Assembly (NCBI GenBank): GCA_934247225.1 | Contig: CAKQJE010000022.1 | Span: 1 to 40,112, forward strand | Direction of reading: 5' to 3' | DNA: 40,112 nucleotides | From: an uncultured Clostridia bacterium | GTDB taxonomy: Bacteria; Bacillota; Clostridia; Christensenellales; Borkfalkiaceae | Shown: in pieces, positions 15,524 through 23,981 of the stretch | How positions within the stretch are numbered: position 1 is the stretch's first letter | Layout of the letters: each line of letters begins with the position of its first letter | The notes under the pieces: generated by a model | Databases searched by the model: none | The model's input: only the letters and a program-made list of their open reading frames with translations | Told to the model about the DNA's origin: nothing | Program-made: the position numbers and the translations under genes

Positions 15524-17431
15524 ATGAAAAGTTCAAAAAGAAACATTATCGTTTCGGCGATAATGGTAATCGCGCTCTGCTTCGGCGTTATGGTCGGCGG
15601 AACGTATGCGTGGTTCACGGACACGGTGAGCAGTAACGTATGCAAAGTAGAGTCCGGAACGCTCAAAGTGGATCTCGAAATGCAGAAAGACGACGGAACG
15701 TGGGTTTCCGCCAAAGGCGAAACTTTGATGTTTAAAGTAAACGGAGCAACTCCCGCAGTCGGTACCAAGATTTTGTGGGAACCCGGTTGCACTTACGAGC
15801 TTCCCGCTCTTCGCGTAAAGAACAATGGTAGCCTTACTCTTAAATATAAGGTAAGAATTACCGGTCTTAACGGCGACGCTAAGCTTAACGAAGCGATCGT
15901 CTGGACAATGAACGATCTTCCCGTTGCGGACTCGGAAGCGACTCTTGCTCCCGACGCTACGTCCGACGCTTTGCTCGTTAAAGGTCACATGCTTACGACG
16001 GCAGGCAACGAATATCAGGGCTTGTCTATCGAAAGCGTCGGTATAACCGTATACGCAACTCAGGCAACGGGCGAATATGATAGTGAAAGAAACGATTACG
16101 ATAGCGACGCTACATATTATCCCGTTCTCGACGCGGCAGGAATGAAAGCTGCGCTTGCAAGCGGCGGAAACGTTGAACTTAACGATAACATCGTTGCGGA
16201 CAACACTCTCGTTGCGGGAAAGAACTCGACAATCGATATGAATGAAAAGACCATTTCCAACACGGAAGACGTTTGGAATGAAGCCGCCGCTTCCTGGTCG
16301 TTGATTTCCGCTCGCGGAGAAGGCGTTGAGCTTGTTGTTAAAGGTAACGGTACCGTTGCCGCAAAGGAAAACGATTGCTTTGCAGTAGACGTTCAGGACG
16401 GAGCTACCGTAGTTATTAAAGACGGTACGTTTATCGGAAACATTCACGCGGTTTATGTTGAAAAAGGTAAAGCCGTAATCGAAGGCGGATTCTATTCCGT
16501 TCAGCAGAAGTATCCCGACGCGGCTAAGGCAGACGAATTCGTTCTTAACTGCTACGATGCAAACAGAGCGAACGGCACGGCTTCGATCGTTGTTAAGGGC
16601 GGAACGTTCGTAAACTTCAACCCTGCGGATTGTAAGGCAGAAGGCGTGCACACCAGCTTCCTTCCCGAAGAAGGCGGTTATACGGTTATCGAAGAAGCTA
16701 AGGGTGAAGACACCTGGTACACTGTCGTTAAAGGTGAAGGCAAAGCGGCTTCTTCCAGCGAAGAAATAGCCGACGCTATCAGCAACAACACCGAAGTTAC
16801 CGTAAAGATTACCGAAGCAGGCGAATATGAACTGCCCGCATTGGATAACAAGAATGTCACTATCGTAGGAACGAAGGACGTCAAAATCAATATGGTAGAC
16901 AAAGTCTTGGCACACGCTACAAATGTAAGTCTTGAAGGCGTAACCGTCGAGTTCGGTTCTTCCGACTATAAAGGTTTCCAGCATACCGGCAAACTTACTT
17001 ATAAAGATTGCGTAATTAAAGGTAAACAGTTCCTTTACGGAACGGAAGTCGAGTTCATCGGCTGCACGTTCGTACAGGATGTTGTCGATTACAACGTATG
17101 GACTTACGGCGCAGGCAAAGTTCTTTTCGAGGACTGCGTATTTAACTGCGTTGGTAAAGCCGTTCTTATTTACAACGAAGGTGCTGTTTCTGCACAGACA
17201 GTTGAATTCAAGAATTGTAAATTCAACGCTTCTGCTCCCGTAGAAGGCAAAGCGGCAATCGAAATCGATGCAAGATTTACGAGCTATAACGTAATTATCG
17301 ATAAGGCTACTTCCGAGAACGTAACAGGTTTCGGTACGGGTAGTAAGAGTGGTAATTTCGTTTGGAATAAGAAAGACGGAAGCAAACCGACGACTGTTAC
17401 CGTTGACGGCGTAGTCGTTCTTGATGAATAA
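15524..17431 (+). CDS. TasA-like/beta-helix surface protein, member 2 (635 residues)
   Basis: It has the same SipW-type signal peptide (GGTYA, A29) and TasA-like domain as the preceding gene, followed by two beta-helix blocks. The first (about 200-400) has VELVVKGNGTV, ATVVIKDGTF, KAVIEGGFY and ASIVVKGGTFVNFNP and ends in the WYTVVKGEG cap. The second (about 410-620) has FIGCTF, LFEDCVF and VEFKNCKF strands, where Cys alternates with Asn-type stacks. It resembles surface beta-solenoid adhesins, but no enzymatic motif is visible. A GACAGGAG site lies before the ATG, 68 bp after the previous stop, so co-transcription is likely. Coding codon use matches the rest of the cluster. Confidence 0.8.
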   Translation: MKSSKRNIIVSAIMVIALCFGVMVGGTYAWFTDTVSSNVCKVESGTLKVDLEMQKDDGTWVSAKGETLMFKVNGATPAVGTKILWEPGCTYELPALRVKNNGSLTLKYKVRITGLNGDAKLNEAIVWTMNDLPVADSEATLAPDATSDALLVKGHMLTTAGNEYQGLSIESVGITVYATQATGEYDSERNDYDSDATYYPVLDAAGMKAALASGGNVELNDNIVADNTLVAGKNSTIDMNEKTISNTEDVWNEAAASWSLISARGEGVELVVKGNGTVAAKENDCFAVDVQDGATVVIKDGTFIGNIHAVYVEKGKAVIEGGFYSVQQKYPDAAKADEFVLNCYDANRANGTASIVVKGGTFVNFNPADCKAEGVHTSFLPEEGGYTVIEEAKGEDTWYTVVKGEGKAASSSEEIADAISNNTEVTVKITEAGEYELPALDNKNVTIVGTKDVKINMVDKVLAHATNVSLEGVTVEFGSSDYKGFQHTGKLTYKDCVIKGKQFLYGTEVEFIGCTFVQDVVDYNVWTYGAGKVLFEDCVFNCVGKAVLIYNEGAVSAQTVEFKNCKFNASAPVEGKAAIEIDARFTSYNVIIDKATSENVTGFGTGSKSGNFVWNKKDGSKPTTVTVDGVVVLDE

Positions 17432-17463
17432 GCATAACTGATAAATTTCATTTTTCGGTTTGT

Positions 17464-17506
17464 GCCGCGGCTAAAAACTTTTTAATATTAAATTTTTAGC
17501 CGCGGC
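17464..17506 (+). promoter_or_regulatory. long hairpin before the ribosome site of the 17528 gene
   Basis: GCCGCGGCTAAAAA (17464-17477) pairs perfectly with TTTTTAGCCGCGGC (17493-17506). It is followed after a few bases by CAAGGAG and the start codon, not by a T run, so it is not a simple terminator. It could stabilise or set the 5' end of the downstream message, or limit read-through within the array. Confidence 0.5.
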
Positions 17507-17527
17507 GCGACAAGGAGATTAAAATAA

Positions 17528-19885
17528 ATGAAAAAAACAAAACGTAATATAGTAATTTCGGCAATTTTGTCGCTTTGCCTTTGCGTGAGTCTGATTGCGG
17601 GCGCAACGTTCGCTATCTTCACGTCGGAGAGCAAAGTAAACATTGCCGTAACAAGCGGTAAAGTAAGCGTTTTGGCGACAATTCCTAAAAAAGATCTTAA
17701 ACTTTCTTCGCTTAAAACAATAGACGGTAGAGCCGACGAAGATTACACGAACGACGACAGAATCTATTCTACCGACAATAAGTTTGCTTTGGGCGGCACC
17801 GCTACTTTAAACGGCAACACGCTCACGCTTAGCAATATTATGCCCGGCGACAGAGTTGAGTTTTTGATCGTTATTAAAAATGAAAGTAGCGTCAGCGTTA
17901 AGTACAGAACGAGAGTTCAAGCCGAGAATGACAAAGATTTGTTTGCCGGCTTGAAGTTCAAAATCGACCAAAGCGAAAACGTTTCCGTGTCTTCGTGGAA
18001 GGCTATGGAAGTCGACACGAAAGAAGTAGTTTACGGTTGTTATGTTGAGCTTCCCGCTTCCGCAGGCAATGCTTACCAGGATAAATCCTGCAATCTTGTT
18101 TTTGCGGTAGAAGCAGTTCAAGGTAACGTCGATCCCGAAAATCATTATCCAGCTAATTCCGAGAGTTTGAAAAAATCGCTCGAAACAGGCGGAAACGTTC
18201 AGGTTACGGATGATATAGCAATCGCTCCGGTTATTGAAGATACAACGCAGCCCACACTCGTTTCTCAGGCAACGATAATCGCCGACACTACGATTGACCT
18301 TAACGGTAAAAAGATTAGTGTAAATTCCCAAGATGCCGACTTCGGTAAAGCAACGCCGCTTTTAATGGCTGTCACGAACGGCAGTACTCTTACGATAAAC
18401 GGCGACGGCGAACTCAACTGCGAAGCGGGTAATCAACAGGTTTACGGTATCAACGTATACGGAGGAAAGGTCGTTATCAACGGCGGTTCTTACTACGGCG
18501 CGTTGACGGCAGTCCAGGTTCAGAAGGGCAGCCTTGAAATCAACGGCGGTTTCTTCGATATGGCTCCGACTTGCAAAGCCGCAGTTCCGCAGTATGCTAA
18601 ATATGTAGTAAACTGCATTGACGCAAATTATAAAAACGGCACCGCAACTATTTCCATTAAAGGCGGAACGTTTGTAAACTTCGATCCTTCCGCAAATCCC
18701 GAAGGCGCGGGAACTTCCTATGTTGCCGACGGTTATGCGGTTATCCCGGAAGTCAAAGGCGAAGATATCTGGTACACGGTTGTCAAAGCCGACGAAGTAA
18801 GACTTACGTTGGAGCAGTTCAACGCGCTTACCGAAATCCCCGCAAACGTCGAACAGATTTACCTTGATTTAGGAGATACAACCGTTAAGTACGGCGAAAC
18901 CTTGATGATAGGTAACGATTCTATGGCGGACTCTTTTGCTTATATCGACAAAAACGGCAATGCCGTTAAGGGCAACAGCGTAGACATTAAGTATTTCGCT
19001 TCCAAAGAACTTGCCGAGGCGGCGGTTATTCCCGAAGGATACAGAGTTAACTGTATAAGAAATATGGGCGGTACCGCAGGTGAAAACGGTGGTTCGAGCT
19101 ATACGGTAATTCTTGAAACAGCAAAGAAAGGAATAAACCTTGTCGTATCGGGTAAAGTCACCGTAACGGATATGCCGTCGCTTACTGAATTCACGATGGG
19201 CAACGGCGCGGATATTCAGTTTGCCGTTCCCGGGAATTCGGTAGTTATTGCCGACGGTCTTGAAATAGACGGACTTTATAAAATCTGGACAAAAAGAGAA
19301 AGCAGTTTCATTTCGGCGTTATTCCCCCACAAAGTTCCCGAACTTGTTATGAAAAACTGCAAACTCAACGGTTGTTGGCTTACGGACGGTATTTCATTCG
19401 AAAAAGCAACGTTCGAAAACTGCGAATTCAACACTATGGCGTTCAAGGACGTCAGAAATTCCAATCCCATGTGGTGGAGAATGACGACGAAATCGGAAGT
19501 TAAATTTAACGGTTGCACGTTTACGTCTATTCTTCCCGTTAAATTCGAAACGCCGAGAGTAACTCCCGTTCTCGAAATTACGAATTGCAAGTTCGATATT
19601 TCCAAATCCGATATTTATCATGAAGACACAAGAAATTACGGCGTTATTTTCTCCACGCAGGACGCGGAGATAAAATTCGGCGACGTAACTCTTACGGGGA
19701 ATAAACTTCTCGGTGAAACAAGCGGTCTCGTTTGCTTCTATGACGAAAAGACTTCATGGATCGACGGTTGTCATCTCATTATGAACGATAACAACGTTAA
19801 GGAAGGCGGAGTAGTCTTTATGTACAAATCGGGTACAGCGGTTACGGACAAGGATTATTTCGAAGGTAACGACTTCGAAAAATAA
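17528..19885 (+). CDS. TasA-like/beta-helix surface protein, member 3 (785 residues)
   Basis: A second subfamily of the array. The signal peptide ends in AGATFA (cleavage after A29) followed by IFTSES. The TasA-like domain spans about 30-200, with IMPGDRVEFLIVIKNESSVSVKYRTRV and VELPASAGNAYQDKSC...FAVEAVQGN. The rest is beta-helix-like: DTTIDLNGKKISV, STLTINGDGEL, KVVINGGSYYG, SLEINGGFF and TISIKGGTFVNFDPS. After the WYTVVKADE cap, a later block of NCKLNGC, FENCEF and FNGCTF strands follows. CAAGGAG precedes the ATG. The domain layout predicts an exported, SipW-processed, possibly polymerising surface protein. The function of the long repeat part (adhesion or carbohydrate binding) is inference. 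Confidence 0.8.
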   Translation: MKKTKRNIVISAILSLCLCVSLIAGATFAIFTSESKVNIAVTSGKVSVLATIPKKDLKLSSLKTIDGRADEDYTNDDRIYSTDNKFALGGTATLNGNTLTLSNIMPGDRVEFLIVIKNESSVSVKYRTRVQAENDKDLFAGLKFKIDQSENVSVSSWKAMEVDTKEVVYGCYVELPASAGNAYQDKSCNLVFAVEAVQGNVDPENHYPANSESLKKSLETGGNVQVTDDIAIAPVIEDTTQPTLVSQATIIADTTIDLNGKKISVNSQDADFGKATPLLMAVTNGSTLTINGDGELNCEAGNQQVYGINVYGGKVVINGGSYYGALTAVQVQKGSLEINGGFFDMAPTCKAAVPQYAKYVVNCIDANYKNGTATISIKGGTFVNFDPSANPEGAGTSYVADGYAVIPEVKGEDIWYTVVKADEVRLTLEQFNALTEIPANVEQIYLDLGDTTVKYGETLMIGNDSMADSFAYIDKNGNAVKGNSVDIKYFASKELAEAAVIPEGYRVNCIRNMGGTAGENGGSSYTVILETAKKGINLVVSGKVTVTDMPSLTEFTMGNGADIQFAVPGNSVVIADGLEIDGLYKIWTKRESSFISALFPHKVPELVMKNCKLNGCWLTDGISFEKATFENCEFNTMAFKDVRNSNPMWWRMTTKSEVKFNGCTFTSILPVKFETPRVTPVLEITNCKFDISKSDIYHEDTRNYGVIFSTQDAEIKFGDVTLTGNKLLGETSGLVCFYDEKTSWIDGCHLIMNDNNVKEGGVVFMYKSGTAVTDKDYFEGNDFEK

Positions 19886-19909
19886 TTAAAAACACATAAA
19901 GAGCGGTAG

Positions 19910-19943
19910 GTTCGGGGTTTTCCGAACGCGGACAACCCCGAAC
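19910..19943 (+). other. GTTCGGGGTT hairpin after member 3
   Basis: GTTCGGGGTT (19910-19919) pairs with AACCCCGAAC (19934-19943). It is followed by TCGCCGAAAA rather than a T run. A related hairpin, TTCGGGG..CCCCGAA followed by CCCGTCGAAA, lies after the last member at 23405-23449. Both follow stop codons of the array, so they look like a shared 3'-UTR element. Confidence 0.5.
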
Positions 19944-19954
19944 TCGCCGAAAAC

Positions 19955-20010
19955 AGAAGAGGTACCTCTTCTGTGATTACTTCGTAATCACAGAAATAGT
20001 CTTAAAGGCA
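19955..20010 (+). ncRNA. twin-hairpin leader element, copy 2
   Basis: Palindrome AGAAGAGGTACCTCTTCT (19955-19972) is directly followed by hairpin GTGATTAC-TTC-GTAATCAC (19973-19991) and AGAAATAGTCTT. Geometry and flanks match copy 1 at 12261. The second stem differs at two pairs (T-A to G-C, C-G to A-T) with pairing kept. It sits 79 bp upstream of the 20089 gene. A further hairpin GTTTACC-GCGA-GGTAAAC lies at 20039-20056. Confidence 0.5.
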
Positions 20011-20088
20011 AAAAAAAGTCCGACTTATCGAGGGGTAGGTTTACCGCGAGGTAAACAAAAAAAGTTTGTAAAAAAAGGACAGATAAAA

Positions 20089-22434
20089 ATGAAAAAGAAA
20101 ATTATTTTATCGGCAATTATGTCGATAGTTCTCTGCGTGAGCCTGATTGCGGGCGCGACGTTCGCGATTTTCACGTCGGAGAGCAAAGTAAATATCGCCG
20201 TCACGAGCGGTAAAGTTAAAGTCGTTGCGACGATTGGCAATTTTAAAGCTTATTCGCCCGCGTCGATTTCCGCAGAAGACGGCAACGCAATTCTCGACGA
20301 TACCGATATCGCCGACAATACCGATGAAAACGTAAAAGTTTTCGGTAACGGCGGTACCGCCAAACTTAGTTATGCGGAAGACGGAACGGCAAATATCGAG
20401 CTTGACAACGTAACTCCCGGCGACAAAGTGTCGTTCACGATTACGGTTAAGAATTACAGCAACGTTAAAGTTCAGTACAGAACAAGCGTTAAGGACGTTA
20501 CCGCGGATTTAACCGAAGGCGAAGTAGCGTTGTATAACGGTCTTAAATTCACCGTTGGCGGAATGAGCGTAACGGGCGAGTCCGTATGGCAGGTTCTTGC
20601 TCCCGCGGCGGACGCCGAAAACGGCGACAACGTAGCGGTTTACGAATGCACCGTTGAGCTTCCTGCCGCTGCCGGCAACGATTATCAGGGTAAAAAATGC
20701 GTTCTTAACTACCTTGTAGAGGCAGTTCAGGGCAATGCTAAAACCTCGAACGCTACAACGGTTATCAAAGAACCCGTCGAAGGCGAGGCAAACCCCGTAA
20801 ACGCGGCTATCGAAGAAGCTAAAAACGATTCTACGACTACGTCTCTTACTATGGAAGTTCCTACGGGCGTTACGGCTTCTCTCGAAAGCGGCGTAATGAG
20901 CGAAAATTCTCAGTCCGCATTGAAAATCATTTCTTTCGTCGGCGAACTCGACGAGAGCGGCAAGCCCGCTTCTAAGGTAGACGTAATCACCGATTCCGTA
21001 TATGCGGAAGGCGGAAACCTCAGCTATCAGAGAGGCGCGGACTCTATATCGTTCAAAAACATTGAAATTCAGGCAGGCGAAGGAAACTTCGACGGTATCG
21101 TTTGCAAAAAGCTTGTTTACGAAAACTGCGTAATCAGAGGAAAGCTTACTTTCTATGCGAATGCCGTAGTTGATTTTATAAACTGCGTATTCGAAAACGA
21201 TATGGCAAATCAGTATTCTATCTGGACCTGGGGCGCTTCGAAAATTACGCTTGAAGGCTGCACGTTCAACACGAACGGTAAAGCAATTCTTCTTTACGGG
21301 CAGAGAACGGCTGATAATCCTACCGACCTTATCGTAAACAACTGCGTATTCAACGATCGCAACAACGGTTCGAAAGAAAAAGCCGCTATCGAAATCGGTA
21401 ACGATTACAATGCGACTTACAGTCTTACCGTTGACGAAAACACCAAGGTAAACGGCTTTGCGGACGGCAAATATACCGGCAGTAAAATTTGGGCAAACAA
21501 AAATAAAATGGACGCCGCACATCTTACCGTAGTTATCGCGGGTATAAGTCAGTACAGCTCTTTGGAAGACGCTTTCGGTCTCAAAGCGGGTTCTTTCGGC
21601 GTTAATTCGGCTCTTGCCGCAGGTACCGTTCTTGACGGAAAGGGAAAAGTAAACATTTATTTCTGGGCAGACTGTTACGTTGTGAATAATCTTACGATCA
21701 AAGGCGTTACGTTTGCCAACGGCGCAACGTTTAACGTTAAAAATAGCAACGTTAGATTCTCTGTCGAAGATTGCACTTTCTATGCCTGCGATCAGGATAA
21801 AGCCGCAATAATGCTCGATATCGATAAAAACAACACGGTAACTTTGGCAGACGGAACAAAAGAAGCCAAGGGAAACAACGGCAGAAATAATATTCTCACG
21901 AACAGCGGAGCCGGAATGTGTTTGAACCTCGAACAATCGGCAGGCACGACAGGCGTTGATCTTGTCGTAAAAAATTGCGAGTTTATCGGCGAAAACGACA
22001 AAACGCTCAGCGCGTCCGGCGATAAGTACAATAACAAAGCGATCCCCGAGTTGAAAAACAAAAAGCGCGGTCACGCAATCGCTCTTAACGCAATAAGCGG
22101 CGGCGGCACGGCAGGAACGCTCAAATCTCTTCTTATCGAAGGTTGCGTTATGGGCGGAGTTCGCGGCAACGCAATTCAGCTTTACGGCACTACCGGCGAA
22201 ATCACTATTAAGGACACGAAGATAAATTCGTGGGCAGTAAATAACACGGGAGTCGGATATGCAATCCGCGGCGATTTTAACGAAAACGGAAGCAGAACGC
22301 TTACCCTTAGCAACATTTACTACGGTCTCGACGAAATTTCGGGCAACACCGAATTCGGTCACATCAAGGTCGGAGCTTTCGGCGGAAATACCGACGGAAC
22401 GAAAACCGCGGGAACGTATTCTTACGGAGCGTAA
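20089..22434 (+). CDS. TasA-like/beta-helix surface protein, member 4 (781 residues)
   Basis: Its signal peptide (AGATFA, cleavage after A26, then IFTSESKVNIAVTSGKV) is nearly the same as in member 3. The TasA-like domain contains NVTPGDKVSFTITVKNYSNVKVQYRTSV and VELPAAAGNDYQGKKCVLNYLVEAVQGN. The following beta-helix has VVDFINCVF, KITLEGCTF and LIVNNCVF strands, closely resembling the second block of member 2 (WTYGAGKVLFEDCVF against WTWGASKITLEGCTF). A further block from about 520 has NLTIKGVTF, FSVEDCTFYAC and LLIEGCVMGGVRGNAIQLYG. So modules have been swapped between members. The start has a GGACAG site, weaker than its neighbours. It is preceded by a 200-bp leader with three hairpins. 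Confidence 0.8.
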   Translation: MKKKIILSAIMSIVLCVSLIAGATFAIFTSESKVNIAVTSGKVKVVATIGNFKAYSPASISAEDGNAILDDTDIADNTDENVKVFGNGGTAKLSYAEDGTANIELDNVTPGDKVSFTITVKNYSNVKVQYRTSVKDVTADLTEGEVALYNGLKFTVGGMSVTGESVWQVLAPAADAENGDNVAVYECTVELPAAAGNDYQGKKCVLNYLVEAVQGNAKTSNATTVIKEPVEGEANPVNAAIEEAKNDSTTTSLTMEVPTGVTASLESGVMSENSQSALKIISFVGELDESGKPASKVDVITDSVYAEGGNLSYQRGADSISFKNIEIQAGEGNFDGIVCKKLVYENCVIRGKLTFYANAVVDFINCVFENDMANQYSIWTWGASKITLEGCTFNTNGKAILLYGQRTADNPTDLIVNNCVFNDRNNGSKEKAAIEIGNDYNATYSLTVDENTKVNGFADGKYTGSKIWANKNKMDAAHLTVVIAGISQYSSLEDAFGLKAGSFGVNSALAAGTVLDGKGKVNIYFWADCYVVNNLTIKGVTFANGATFNVKNSNVRFSVEDCTFYACDQDKAAIMLDIDKNNTVTLADGTKEAKGNNGRNNILTNSGAGMCLNLEQSAGTTGVDLVVKNCEFIGENDKTLSASGDKYNNKAIPELKNKKRGHAIALNAISGGGTAGTLKSLLIEGCVMGGVRGNAIQLYGTTGEITIKDTKINSWAVNNTGVGYAIRGDFNENGSRTLTLSNIYYGLDEISGNTEFGHIKVGAFGGNTDGTKTAGTYSYGA

Positions 22435-22464
22435 GGAGCATAAAATTATTCATCTGAATAATAA

Positions 22465-23367
22465 ACAACAATCAATCAGGGTTCCGGGGACGTGCCTGTT
22501 TCCGTAAAAGTAGAACTTCCCGAGGATGCGGGCAACGAGTATCAGGATACTTCCTGCACGCTTTATTTCAAAGTGGAAGCAATTCAGGGTAACGCAGCCA
22601 CAGAAGATGTCCCCACGGATATTCTTGCGATTTACAGCGCGCAGGATCTTAAAAACTTCGCGAAACAGATAAACGAAGGCTCGCTTTCTAAAACATATAC
22701 CGAAATCAAACTTATGAACGACATCGACCTCGCTGACGAAGCGTTCACCGCCATAGGTGTCGAAGGTCACGTTTTCGACGGAGTTTTCAACGGTAACGAC
22801 CACACTATCTCGAATCTTACGATCGCAGGTCAAAAATACAGTAATGTCGGAGCCGGTTTATTCAATATGACTTCGAATAACGGTGCGGGTACGGCGCCGC
22901 TTGTTAAAAATATTACTTTCGATCACGTAACCGTTAACGCTTACGAAAGCTTCCATGTCGGCGTTGTCCGGGGCGAATGCTACGGCGACCTGATTCTTGA
23001 AAACGTTCATGTTACAAACAGCTCGGTTACGGGGCAGTGCAACGTAGGCGGTCTTGTCGGAAGAAACGGCGAAAGAAATAACAAAATCACATTCAAAGAT
23101 TGTTCCGTAGAGAACACGCAAGTTACTTCTGTCGGCGGCGGCGATCCCGCAGGCGCTTCGGCGTTCCTCGGTATGGCACTTAAAATAGGTGCAGACAGAA
23201 ATATCGACTTGGTGTTCTATGGGACTAACGTTGCAACGGGCAACACTTTGGTTTCCGCAGAAGGTCACACGGGCGGAGGTATCTACGTTATAGCAGAAGT
23301 TGTGGGTCAAAATCGGGGGTCTGCAACAGCTGTCGATAAGTTCGACAATTACAATTCTCAATCCTGA
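22465..23367 (+). pseudogene. 5'-truncated member 5 of the TasA-like array (GLUG/beta-helix part retained)
   Basis: The open frame begins after an in-frame stop at 22462 and has no credible start; GTG 22492 lacks a proper ribosome site. The first residues VSVKVELPEDAGNEYQDTSCTLYFKVEAIQGN match the end of the TasA-like domain in members 3 and 4. The signal peptide and about 160 residues are therefore missing. The rest has GHVFDGVFNGNDHTISNLTI, LFNMT and NVGGLVGRNGE, typical of GLUG-type surface repeats. Just upstream, TAAGGAGCATAAAATT looks like the usual ribosome site of the array with its ATG lost. Without a signal it cannot be exported by SipW, so it is probably a relic or silent donor sequence for recombination. 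Confidence 0.7.
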
Positions 23368-23404
23368 TAAAAAATCACATTTTATAATTAACTCAGGCGG
23401 CGAA

Positions 23405-23449
23405 TTCGGGGTTTTAAGAAACGGTTAATTCCGATCGGAAAGCCCCGAA
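23405..23449 (+). other. TTCGGGG hairpin after the array
   Basis: TTCGGGGTTTT pairs with AAAGCCCCGAA (one G-T pair) around a 23-nt loop. It resembles the hairpin at 19910-19943, including the downstream GTCGAAA. Confidence 0.45.
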
Positions 23450-23510
23450 CCCGTCGAAATATGCACAGACAGCTTTTGTTTATATTATAGACGAAAAAAT
23501 CTTGCAAAAT

Positions 23511-23558
23511 AAAAGACTTGCGTAAAGGATAAAATTATTCGTTATGCAAGTCTTTTTT
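23511..23558 (+). terminator. intrinsic terminator of the surface-protein array
   Basis: AAAAGACTTGC (23511-23521) pairs with GCAAGTCTTTT (23546-23556) and runs into a T tract. It is the first canonical terminator after the array. Confidence 0.85.
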
Positions 23559-23560
23559 GC

Positions 23561-23906
23561 CCTCTTCCGTCTTTTGTTCGCTCGCGCGAGCAAAATCCAC
23601 CTTCTCCAAAGGGAGAAGGCAAGGATTGTTACGTGGCAATACGTAGAGGCGAGCATTGCTCGCCCGCCTGCTCAGTAAAGTCTAAAATGAGAGATAATCG
23701 ACTTATAGACGGGTTTTTGCTGTTTATTCGATCTGATTTGATAGTCCTCTTCCGTCGGCTCTGCCGTGTCGCCGTAGGCGACGAGAGAGGACATTGTATA
23801 AAGTCCGAGAAAATATAAAGCATGGAATTGTCAAATAAAGTACAGTCAGCTCCGCCGACACCTTCTCCAAAGGGCGAAGGCTTTCTGTCCTCTTCCGTCT
23901 TTTGCC
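23561..23906. repeat. repeat-dense intergenic region
   Basis: No gene is seen between 23559 and 23981. The region holds TCCTCTTCCGTC-type words at 23562, 23745 and 23889; CACCTTCTCCAAAGGG blocks at 23598 and 23860; a GTAGAGGCGAGC-ATT-GCTCGCC hairpin at 23644; the 14-mer TAATCGACTTATAG at 23695; and a GTCCTCT..AGAGGAC fold at 23744-23793. The same families appear at 7202, 10338 and 13229-13547. Confidence 0.65.
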
Positions 23907-23981
23907 TGCTTGGAGTGAAAAATGCTTACGTGGAAAAAGGATAATCGTAAGAATTATTCTTGGCGAGGTTAATTTAAAATT

